From positions 1-16,143 of the forward strand of contig OMSV01000182.1 of the NCBI GenBank assembly GCA_900290385.1: 16,143 bases of DNA. Direction: 5' to 3'. The translations under genes and the position numbers were made by a program. This stretch comes from Syntrophobacter sp. SbD2 (GTDB taxonomy: Bacteria > Desulfobacterota > Syntrophobacteria > Syntrophobacterales > Syntrophobacteraceae). Below are positions 1-5,350 of the stretch, one piece after another. A model generated the notes under the pieces. The model did no database searches. It was not told where the DNA came from and saw only the letters and a list, made by a program, of their open reading frames with translations. The first letter of the stretch is position 1. Each line of letters begins with the position of its first letter.

Positions 1-303
1 GCCAGGCGGCCGGCCTCCACCCGGACGGCCTCCACCTCCAAACGATCTGCCTCCACGGCTCTCACGCGGCTTTGCTTCATTAACCGTAAGAGGCGAACCG
101 CCGAATTCCTTGCCGTTCAATCCTTCTATTGCGGACTGCGCCTGATCCTGGTTCGGCATCTCGACGAAGCCGAAGCCCCGGGACCTCCCGGTAAGATTGT
201 CCTTGATGATCTTTGCTGAATCGACATCGCCAAAGCTCTCGAAAGCTTCACGCAATTCTTCCTCGGTGGTCTTTGCAGACAAATTCCCAACGTAAATGTT
301 CAT
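1..303 (-). CDS. RRM-domain RNA-binding protein (3' end outside window)
   Basis: Reading leftward from the ATG at 303, 101 codons stay open to the window edge, so the C-terminus is missing. Residues 1-78 form one RNA recognition motif: RNP2 is IYVGNL at 3-8 and RNP1 is RGFGFVEM at 42-49, both with the aromatic RNA-stacking residues. From about residue 80 the chain turns into a Gly/Arg-rich tail (GGRSFGGGGRPGGG), as in the small bacterial and cyanobacterial glycine-rich RRM proteins. These bind single-stranded RNA and are often cold-induced. An AGAGGAG Shine-Dalgarno lies about 9 nt upstream of the ATG and fixes the start. The RRM assignment is secure; the RNA target and physiological role cannot be read from the sequence. 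The gene diverges from the flagellar relic that starts at 695. Confidence 0.95.
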   Translation of the reverse strand, partial: MNIYVGNLSAKTTEEELREAFESFGDVDSAKIIKDNLTGRSRGFGFVEMPNQDQAQSAIEGLNGKEFGGSPLTVNEAKPRESRGGRSFGGGGRPGGGRPPG

Positions 304-651
304 GTTGTCTTTTTCTCCTCTGGAAAGGATGATGCCAGGCCGAATCGAGAAACCCTATCCCCTAAAGCTCCAACTCAAGCCCATGCAAATAATGTAGTTA
401 TTCTTCACAAATTTGGAACGGGACGGCATCTACCCGCATCCACCCTGACCAACGGCGGGAATTAGCTTGCGATGAGGACCACCCCACCATACCGAAACAG
501 GCCATCAACTCAGTCAACTTTCCCACAGGCATACCCATCAGTCAATAGATAAGCATGCAAGTCGGTCTTTGCCGGAAAAATTTTCCATGGCGTCCGGGGA
601 GCGAGCATTTGAAAGATGACCACCCGCTTGAATCTGGAGCAATTGCTTCGC
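304..651. other. Intergenic stretch between divergent RRM gene and flagellar relic
   Basis: About 350 bases with no convincing gene on either strand; the short frames here lack codon character and ribosome-binding sites. The part next to the RRM start should hold that gene's promoter, but I see no clear -35/-10 pair. The only well-defined site is the sigma-54 element just to the right, listed separately. Confidence 0.6.
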
Positions 652-667
652 TGGCATCTTCGTTGCG
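652..667 (+). promoter_or_regulatory. Sigma-54 (RpoN) -24/-12 promoter
   Basis: The sequence TGGCATCTTCGTTGCG matches the sigma-54 consensus TGGCACG-N4-TTGC with one deviation. The invariant GG (653-654) and GC (665-666) are separated by exactly 10 nt. Expected transcription start is near 678, giving a leader of about 17 nt containing the GGAG Shine-Dalgarno (684-687) ahead of the ATG at 695. Rod and hook genes are commonly sigma-54 dependent in polar flagellates and deltaproteobacteria, so the site fits its gene. The promoter looks intact although the gene behind it is broken. Confidence 0.8.
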
Positions 668-694
668 ACAAAAAAGACCGGAAGGAGAGATTCT

Positions 695-919
695 ATGAAG
701 CTGGAATCCTATTTTTCGACGATCGGGTCCCTGGAAGAGCAAAAGCGACTAGATACTATATCAAACAATATCGCCAATGCCAACAGCGCCGGATTTAAAA
801 AGGACAGCATTCATTTCAGCGATGTTATGGGCGAGGTTTCCTTCACCAGCATGGCACAGGGGCCAATCCACCAAACCTGCAACGATCTGGATATAGCTCT
901 TTCCGGCGACGGCCATTAA
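695..919 (+). pseudogene. Flagellar rod protein (FlgF/FlgG-type) N-terminal fragment
   Basis: These 74 codons encode the N-terminal signature of the flagellar rod/hook family. Residues 9-35 carry the rod motif (RLDTISNNIANANSAGFKKD within it), and near the end LDIALSGDG corresponds to the LD-ALxGDGFF step of FlgF/FlgG. A full protein would be about 240-270 residues; here translation stops at TAA 917-919 immediately after SGDGH. The start is supported by GAAGGAGA 8 nt upstream and by the sigma-54 promoter. The family normally builds the proximal or distal rod through the periplasm. Sequence after the stop, in another frame, is the tail of a FlgL-like protein, so a deletion or recombination has joined two flagellar genes. 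FlgF and FlgG cannot be told apart from this fragment. The fragment is unlikely to be functional. Confidence 0.85.
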
Positions 920-1139
920 CGGGACCACTCTGTCCGATCTCACCAGTCAGCAATCGGCGATCAACGTTATGCAGACAAACGAACAGGGCGCCCTCTGCAA
1001 CCTCCAGGATACTGACGTGGCCACGGCGACCACCAAGCTGTCACAGGCACAAGCGGCTTTCCAGGCTGCCCTCCAGGTTACCGGTATGCTCGACAACGTC
1101 AACCTGACTTCGTACCTTGGAACCAGTTCCACAGGCTAG
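915..1139 (+). pseudogene. Hook-filament junction protein (FlgL-like) C-terminal fragment
   Basis: From 915 a frame shifted by +1 relative to the upstream rod fragment encodes 74 residues ending at TAG 1137-1139. It includes LQDTDVATATTKLSQAQAAF, followed by a stretch ending NVNLTSYLG. That pattern (acidic D-D-A step, L-Q-AL coiled-coil heptads, terminal S-L-L-D-Y-L-like motif) is the C-terminal D0 helix of FlgL and related flagellins. No start codon or ribosome-binding site precedes it; it runs straight on from the rod fragment. FlgL normally joins the hook to the filament and is about 300-500 residues, so only its tail survives. A flagellin C-terminus is the alternative, but the ending fits FlgL better. 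It is probably untranslated because the frame change at 915-919 is not at an obvious slippery site. Confidence 0.75.
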
Positions 1140-1189
1140 AATCCCGGGCCGGAAAATCAGCCCGCGGGTCACCCTCACGCCAGGTACGG

Positions 1190-1477
1190 CTAGAGCTTGT
1201 AGGCTCGGAATATCCGTTCAAGAAAAGCGCGGTATTCATAGGAGCAAAATTCATCGACTGCATCGATACGTCCGGTTGCATGAAAAGCACGGGCACGGCA
1301 CGCACCACCGCAAAGATAGCGTACCTCGCAAATTCCACACTCTTCAAAGTTATCTACAATAAGGGTTTTGCACCAACACATGGATGGCGCGTTCAGGAGA
1401 TCGGCAAGGGGCTTATCACGAACATTGCCGGCTGCGAATTGAGGGTAATGGAGTATATTCCAGAATAATACAGGCAA
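1190..1477 (-). pseudogene. Radical-SAM enzyme remnant: orphan SPASM domain
   Basis: The 95-residue frame (TTG at 1477, TAA just upstream at 1481-1483) holds the C-terminal auxiliary-cluster domain of a radical-SAM protein. Residues 16-31 (AAGNVRDKPLADLLNAP) match the G-N-I-R-D-x-x-L-x-x-I/L-N segment. The cysteines C47, C50, C56 and C60 form CX2CX5CX3C, followed by C78, the canonical SPASM spacing that ligates [4Fe-4S] clusters in peptide- and sulfatase-modifying enzymes. The catalytic CX3CX2C radical-SAM core is absent, and nothing resembling it lies upstream on this strand to about 1700, where the tRNA terminator begins. No plausible ribosome-binding site precedes it. I read it as the 3' end of a deleted gene, similar to anaerobic sulfatase-maturase or peptide-modifying enzymes. 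Function is almost certainly lost, because SPASM domains do not act without the core. Confidence 0.8.
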
Positions 1478-1688
1478 AAATTACCTGCACAAGGATTTTT
1501 TGCCTGGTAAATGTGTGGCTGCGGACAGCGAGCATGGGGCTGGCCGATGGGGTCAGGGAGCGGGCAGGGTGACATTGTTTTGACCGCTGCAACAGCGCGG
1601 GTGAATCGGATCTGGTGCTTTCAGCACCGAGGCAGGAAGCGTATTTGAATTCCGTTCAGGGCAGAAAACAGGCGCAATCACAGAAATG

Positions 1689-1708
1689 AAAAAGCGGGCA
1701 CAGCCCGC
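1689..1708 (-). terminator. Rho-independent terminator of tRNA-Leu
   Basis: On the minus strand a perfect 6-bp stem (GCGGGC/GCCCGC, 1694-1699 with 1703-1708) with a 3-nt loop is followed by five T residues (1689-1693). It lies 8 nt beyond the 3' end of the tRNA-Leu gene. Confidence 0.85.
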
Positions 1709-1716
1709 AAAGTGAG

Positions 1717-1800
1717 TGCCGGAGGCGAGAATCGAACTCGCACAGGATTGCTCCTACTGGATTTTGAGTCCAGCGCGTCTACCAGTTCCACCACTCCGGC
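1717..1800 (-). tRNA. tRNA-Leu (anticodon CAA)
   Basis: The minus strand folds as an 84-nt class II tRNA. A perfect 7-bp acceptor stem (GCCGGAG/CTCCGGC) is followed by discriminator A. The anticodon stem CTGGA/TCCAG encloses loop CTCAAAA, giving anticodon CAA, which reads UUG. The long variable arm has an AGGA/TCCT stem, and the T arm is GCGAG-TTCGATT-CTCGC. A long variable arm and A73 are leucine tRNA identity features. CCA is not encoded. Confidence 0.95.
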
Positions 1801-1808
1801 CTGTTGGA

Positions 1809-1838
1809 ATTCTAATCAGGCGTTTTGGCGGGTGTCAA
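1809..1838 (-). promoter_or_regulatory. Sigma-70-type promoter of tRNA-Leu
   Basis: On the minus strand a perfect -35 TTGACA (1833-1838) is separated by 18 nt from a -10 TAGAAT (1809-1814), five of six matches to consensus. The expected start is a base or two before the tRNA 5' end at 1800, so the primary transcript would have almost no leader. Confidence 0.75.
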
Positions 1839-1952
1839 GGGAAATGCGAGAACTCCGGGCAATATCCTGACACGGGATTGCAACTTCAAGATGCCGGACA
1901 AAAACCGTCCCTCCCGGAATAGACCGCCAGGCATCCTGCATCCAGAATCGCC

Positions 1953-1981
1953 TTGACAGGGGCTTTCAAATTAGATACACA
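1953..1981 (+). promoter_or_regulatory. Probable promoter of tRNA-Ala
   Basis: A perfect -35 TTGACA at 1953-1958 is followed 17 nt later by TACACA (1976-1981), a weak -10. It lies about 50 nt upstream of tRNA-Ala on the same strand. The -35 is convincing; the exact -10 is uncertain. Confidence 0.5.
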
Positions 1982-2030
1982 AATATAGCTGCCGCAGGGC
2001 TGAAGTCGGATTTCGGCCGGGCAGTTATCC

Positions 2031-2103
<73 letters not shown>

Positions 2104-2113
2104 TCGGAACATC

Positions 2114-2150
2114 AAGGGGTTAGCGGAATCACCGTTAGCCCTTTTTCTTT
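2114..2150 (+). terminator. Rho-independent terminator of tRNA-Ala
   Basis: A 10-bp stem (2117-2126 with 2132-2141, two G-U pairs), extended by A-T pairs, encloses the loop AATCA and is followed by TTTTTCTTTT. It begins about 10 nt after the tRNA-Ala 3' end. Confidence 0.85.
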
Positions 2151-2248
2151 TGCGTGCACGCATGCAGGTTGAGCGAGTTTTTATCTTGAGAGAGCAAGGC
2201 GGCAAACAAGCGGTTTTCGCCAAAGGGCCTCAAATTTGCCGATCTCAC

Positions 2249-2274
2249 AAAAAAGGCGGCCCACAGGGGCCGCC
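2249..2274 (-). terminator. Rho-independent terminator of the flagellin gene
   Basis: A perfect 8-bp GC-rich stem (GGCGGCCC/GGGCCGCC, 2255-2262 with 2267-2274) with a 4-nt loop is followed on the minus strand by six T residues (2249-2254). It lies about 30 nt after the flagellin stop at 2304. Confidence 0.85.
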
Positions 2275-2303
2275 TTTCGCATTGGGGAATGGCTTTCGGC
2301 GAA

Positions 2304-3158
2304 TTAAACAGTTTGGAGCAGCTTGACTACGTTTTGCGGCTGGGCGTTAGCCTGCGCAAGCATCGCCATTGCTGACTGCTGCAGAATCTGGTTCTTGGTC
2401 AGGGTGCTGACTTCAGTCGCCATGTCCACATCCTCGATGGTGGATTCTGAGGACGTGTAGTTCTGGATGCTCTGGGTGATGTTGTTAATAGAGTACTGGA
2501 GCTGGTTCTGCAAGCCGCCGACAGTACCCATGTGGGCGTTGACCGAGGTAAGGGCGGAGTCGAGGGCTGTCATTGCCGCTTGAGCGCTTGCGGGCGAGTC
2601 GATCGAGATTTTTTGTGACGTGCCGCTCACTCCCAGGCAGACGGTGGTGGCGCCGTTGAACTGGACGACCATATAGTTGCCGGCGCCGTTGGTCGCGCCT
2701 ATTTGAAAAGTGATCCCACCCGTTGCGGTTGTATTTCCGTCAATAAGGTTAATTGACCCATACTGCGTGGAGCCCCCGATCTGGTCGATTTCACTCTGGA
2801 GATCCGCAAATTCGCCATTCAAAGAACTCAGGTTGGACGAGCTCTCCTGACCGGATGCCGCCTCGGTGGCCAGAGATTTCATCTGTACCAGAATGTCGTT
2901 GATCTGGCTGTATGCGCCGTCGGCTGTTTGAAGCATCGACGTTGCCTGGTTTGCGTTCTTAGAGGCGACCTGCATCGCGGCGATCTTTGCCTTGAACCCG
3001 TTGGCGATTGCGTAGCCGGCGGGGTCATCTGAGGCCGAGTTGATACTCAGACCTGTGGAGAGTTTTTCGAGTTAGGATGATACAGCCCCATTAGTGTTTG
3101 CGAGGATGTTCTCAATCGAAAGGGCGTCCATGTTTGTGTTGACTACCATTCCTGCCAT
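2304..3158 (-). pseudogene. fliC: Flagellin gene interrupted by in-frame TAA at codon 29
   Basis: Read from ATG 3158, the frame gives MAGMVVNTNMDALSIEN and on to AVSS, then TAA (3072-3074), and continues in the same frame to TAA 2304. Without the stop it is a 284-residue flagellin of normal short length. The N-terminal D0/D1 helix resumes directly after the stop with LEKLSTGLSINSASDDPAGY, the conserved flagellin N-domain. The C-terminus has LTKNQILQQSAMAMLAQAN and ends VVKLLQTV, the conserved D0 helix that packs against it. The ribosome-binding site GGAGGA sits 7 nt before ATG 3158, and a clear terminator follows. The lesion is therefore a single nonsense codon (for example CAA to TAA) in an otherwise intact gene. 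Restart downstream (ATG at 2975) would lack the D0/D1 helix and could not polymerise. Either this is a pseudogene, a suppressed stop or a sequence error. Confidence 0.9.
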
Positions 3159-3502
3159 AACTAGTCCTCCTTGATGTGTAATTTAGCAACATAGACTATA
3201 AATAAGCCACGTAATTAACCCACCTTAAAAAACCTATAAGAAGCCGCTGCGGGCACATTAGTGCGTTACGCGAGATAGCCCGCGTTATAAGCCATTCCTT
3301 GTTCTTATTGCGTCGCAAAATGACTTGTTCTGCTTTTTGAAGAAGCAATGTTCGTGCCAGTGGTGTTCTCTTGCATTCTTCCCGGCCTGACAGCAGCGCC
3401 CTAAGACCGTCGTCAAAAATATCGGCAATTTTGCACGCATGGTTACATAGTGCGTAAGTGGTCGTTTATTGAGTAGGGGTGACGATGGAAGAAAACTGAT
3501 TT
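3159..3502. other. Intergenic region upstream of flagellin, no gene seen
   Basis: About 340 bases. The first ~100 should contain the flagellin promoter, but I find no convincing sigma-28 (TAAA-N15-GCCGATAA) or sigma-54 site. A long minus-strand frame crosses 3285-3818, but it has no family resemblance, poor codon character and no ribosome-binding site, and it runs through the repeat described next. I regard it as non-coding. Confidence 0.5.
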
Positions 3503-3747
3503 GAAAAAGAACCATGTGGAGATGCGTTAAGGACCGCTCAATGGCGGAATTTTTTGCTGACGCTTGCAGAAAGTGCCTGCCGTACCGGCAAATTTTTCCA
3601 TCGGAAGGCCCGCGTCGAGAACACGGCGGTGAATAATCGATCTCGCCTCGGCTTGCGCGGTTCCACGAAGAAAAAGACCGTCTCGCGCAAGGGCCGAATA
3701 CGGTCATGGGAAGGGCTGCCTCACAAAAGGTGGGGGACTGATGTGCC
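3503..3747 (+). repeat. Long inverted repeat, left copy (R1)
   Basis: This block matches the reverse complement of 7791-8225 in the same order. Block 3503-3537 matches 8225-8193 (about 30 of 33 aligned bases plus a 2-nt gap). Block 3537-3601 matches 8052-7988 (57 of 65). Block 3609-3650 matches the segment around 7930-7890. Block 3661-3736 matches 7879-7804 (63 of 76), with similarity continuing to CTGATGTGCC at 3738-3747. R1 is contiguous where the right copy has about 140 bp and 55 bp extra. It contains a weaker form of the terminator hairpin found in the right copy. It has no coding character. Confidence 0.85.
3671..3705 (-). terminator. Terminator hairpin inside R1
   Basis: On the minus strand the stem GACCGT/ACGGTC (3700-3705 with 3676-3681) encloses an 18-nt loop and is followed by TTTTTC (3670-3675). 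It aligns with the perfect 11-bp terminator at 7833-7872 of the right copy. No gene now precedes it on this strand, so it looks like the leftover 3' flank of a lost gene. Confidence 0.55.
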
Positions 3748-3811
3748 ATGTTTCTGTGCGAGTTCTGAACACGCAAACGGCCTAAATTATGCATGCCGTA
3801 TGTTATAGTTG

Positions 3812-3840
3812 TTGACAAGACCCTAAACGGCCTTTACGTT
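3812..3840 (+). promoter_or_regulatory. Possible promoter for the small exported protein
   Basis: TTGACA at 3812-3817 is a perfect -35, with TACGTT (three of six to consensus) 17 nt downstream at 3835-3840. It lies about 70 nt before the ATG at 3911 on the same strand. The weak -10 keeps this tentative. Confidence 0.35.
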
Positions 3841-3910
3841 TATTTTACCAGGTTATTATATTGCGTTATCAGGCGGGTGCATCATTTCTGATAATGAATA
3901 TTGGTATTTT

Positions 3911-4195
3911 ATGGAGATGAAGTTGAGCAAAAAACTGATTTTTGGAATGGTGCTTTCGCTACTGCTGGTCAGCGGGGTATTTTTCAGCCTAAAGGCTTCG
4001 AGTGGGCCTGGCTCAAACGGCTCTTTGCCCCCATCTCACACGTGTTCTCTTTGGGACTCCACTTGCGATTCGAGAGATGCTGACAACGATACGATGGGCA
4101 AGAAGGAAGGTCCGGCGGCAAGTCAAGGGTCGTCTGAGTACGACGCCAACAAGAAAGATGGTAATTCGAGCGACTCGGGCAGGACAAGGCAATAA
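3911..4195 (+). CDS. Small putative exported protein, hypothetical
   Basis: The 94-codon frame starts with a textbook Sec-type leader: a basic head (KLSKK), a hydrophobic core (LIFGMVLSLLLVSGVFF) and a small-residue region around KASSGPGS where signal peptidase I could cut. The remaining ~60 residues are hydrophilic, rich in Ser, Gly, Asp and Lys, with two cysteines seven residues apart (CSLWDSTC) that could form a disulfide in the periplasm. There is no lipobox. The start is uncertain: ATG 3911, ATG 3917 (preceded by GGAG only 3 nt away) and TTG 3923 are all possible, and no strong ribosome-binding site precedes the first. I recognise no family. Its 3' end touches the antisense Sel1 relic. 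It may be a real small periplasmic protein or a fortuitous frame. Confidence 0.45.
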   Translation: MEMKLSKKLIFGMVLSLLLVSGVFFSLKASSGPGSNGSLPPSHTCSLWDSTCDSRDADNDTMGKKEGPAASQGSSEYDANKKDGNSSDSGRTRQ

Positions 4196-4362
4196 GTCCA
4201 AACCGTGTTTTTGCATATCCCCGACGTGCAGCCTTGCGATACATTTTTACCGCCTCGGAGTGATTCTTTGCACTCCATGCCCTCTGTCGCACATACGTCC
4301 CCAAAATACCGCGCTTAAGCGTCTCCCGGTTCCGCCAAGTTCCCTAACTCTTCATAAGTGCC
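4189..4362 (-). pseudogene. Sel1-like repeat protein relic
   Basis: Two adjacent minus-strand frames together spell one Sel1-type tetratricopeptide-like unit. The first (4362-4318) reads YEELGNLAEPGDA and then hits TAA (4315-4317) where a Sel1 helix normally continues as -A-Q-Y-x-L-G. After a frame change, 4308-4189 reads ILGTYVRQRAWSAKNHSEAV and on through KMYRKAARRGYAKTRFGL, matching the consensus LG-x-Y-x-x-G-x-x-V-x-x-x-x-x-EAVKWYRKAAEQGYAKAQ. A nonsense codon plus a frameshift, no start and no ribosome-binding site mark it as a dead fragment of a Sel1 repeat protein. Such proteins are usually periplasmic or signalling scaffolds of several repeats. It overlaps the end of the small exported protein on the opposite strand by a few bases. 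Confidence 0.65.
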
Positions 4363-4416
4363 TGCTCAATCACCCGTGTCATAAGTCTCTTTGCCTTATG
4401 AACTGTGGACTTTCCA

Positions 4417-4425
4417 TGCTAAAAT
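4417..4425 (+). promoter_or_regulatory. Possible extended -10 promoter for the cytidylate-kinase-like/kup operon
   Basis: TGCTAAAAT is an extended -10 (TGn plus TAAAAT, five of six). No good -35 stands 16-18 nt upstream, as expected for extended -10 promoters. A start near 4432 would give a leader of about 210 nt. It is one of few AT-rich promoter-like sites between 4196 and 4640. Confidence 0.4.
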
Positions 4426-4431
4426 AATTAG

Positions 4432-4640
4432 TTCCGGTCCGGGAAAGGCCCTTTCCGCCCTGACGGGCGGCTGGGCCGCAGCAGGGATTGCCCGTCAAAC
4501 CTTCGACGGCGGCACAGGCAGGATTTCGACGCTCCGCGAGGCTGTACCCCAGTTAAAGGGTACTAGTCTCTTATCCAGTGTTTCGGGATGGAGAGTAGCT
4601 GAAAGCAAGCTTTCATCAAAGAATCAGGAAAGGACGGGAG
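4432..4640 (+). promoter_or_regulatory. Structured 5' leader with mutually exclusive hairpins
   Basis: This non-coding stretch can form three competing stems. Hairpin I pairs CCGCCC 4455-4460 with GGGCGG 4465-4470. Hairpin II pairs TGACGGGC 4461-4468 with GCCCGTCA 4490-4497 (8 bp, perfect) and holds an inner GCTG/CAGC stem at 4470-4473/4479-4482. Hairpin III pairs CCGTC 4492-4496 with GACGG 4505-4509. I excludes II and II excludes III. A further perfect 6-bp hairpin, GTACCC 4544-4549 with GGGTAC 4558-4563, follows. No T-tract terminator is present, so any control would be at translation or RNA stability. It matches no riboswitch class I can recognise. Confidence 0.4.
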
Positions 4641-5303
4641 ATGGCGATTATCACCATTTCGAGAGGTTCGTACTACCGCGGCCGGGAAGTAGCGGAAAAA
4701 CTGGCGGCAAAGCTTGGCTATGACTGTATTTCCCGTGAGATACTCCTGGCGGCTTCCCAGGAATACAACATCCCGGAAATCAAGCTGGTCCGGGCAATCG
4801 AGGATGCGCCCAAGATTCTGGAGCGTTTTACGAGCGACAAGAAAAAATACGTGGCCTACATCCGCGCCGCCCTCCTCAAGCACGTGCAAAAAGACAATGT
4901 GGTCTACCATGGGTTGTTCGGGAATTTTTTCCTTCAGGGCATACCTCACGTGCTCAAGGTACGGATAGTGGGCGACCTCGAAGCCCGCGTCGCCGACGAG
5001 GTCGAGCGTGAGGGCATCGCTGCGGACAAGGCGCGGGAGATCATCGTGAGGGATGACGAGGAGCGGCGAAAGTGGGCGCTTTCCCTTTACGGGGCCGATA
5101 CCTGGGACGCAACGTTCTACGACATGGTAATACACCTCAAGTCGATCAGTGTCGATGATGCGGTGAGTCTGATAATGCATACCCTGCAGTTCCCCGGTTT
5201 CCAAACCACGCCCGAGTCCCAGCAGGCTGTCGACAACCTTGTGGAGGCGACGCGCCTGGAGTTCGCCCAGGTATGGTGGGAAGGCTCTCCGCAGCGAAAC
5301 TGA
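4641..5303 (+). CDS. Cytidylate-kinase-like family protein
   Basis: The 220-residue protein opens with AIITISRGSYYRGREVAEKL, followed by a segment containing LGYDCISREIL. This is the N-terminal block of the Cytidylate_kin2 family, P-loop NMP kinase relatives. The usual GSGG nucleotide loop is replaced by GSYYRG (residues 9-14), a variant I associate with deltaproteobacterial members, so phosphoryl transfer to CMP cannot be assumed. Later, HGLFGNFFLQGIPHVLKVRI contains the helix and strand of the NMP-binding half, and RDDEERRKWALSLYG resembles the lid region. The start is supported by AGGA about 9 nt before the ATG. It lies 47 nt upstream of kup on the same strand, suggesting co-transcription, and behind a structured leader. 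The family assignment is firm; its substrate is unknown and a sensory or regulatory role is possible. Confidence 0.85.
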   Translation: MAIITISRGSYYRGREVAEKLAAKLGYDCISREILLAASQEYNIPEIKLVRAIEDAPKILERFTSDKKKYVAYIRAALLKHVQKDNVVYHGLFGNFFLQGIPHVLKVRIVGDLEARVADEVEREGIAADKAREIIVRDDEERRKWALSLYGADTWDATFYDMVIHLKSISVDDAVSLIMHTLQFPGFQTTPESQQAVDNLVEATRLEFAQVWWEGSPQRN

Positions 5304-5350
5304 CCTGTTGGGCACGTGGTAACATATGACCGGGGAAGGAATGATTTTTC

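Noticed and set aside
550..600. Third copy of the R1/R2 repeat
   Set aside because: Only a short AT-rich stretch around TTTTCCAT is shared; no ordered blocks align.
3175..3300. Sigma-28 promoter upstream of flagellin
   Set aside because: The best candidate (TTAAGGTG, then GGCTTATT) departs from consensus at too many positions to report.
3285..3818. 177-codon minus-strand frame
   Set aside because: It runs through repeat R1 and its terminator, has no ribosome-binding site and no family resemblance. The repeat relationship explains why its middle resembles frames near 8180.
4432..4640. ydaO-type (c-di-AMP) riboswitch before kup
   Set aside because: The conserved ydaO blocks are absent. The leader has alternative stems but no known class signature.
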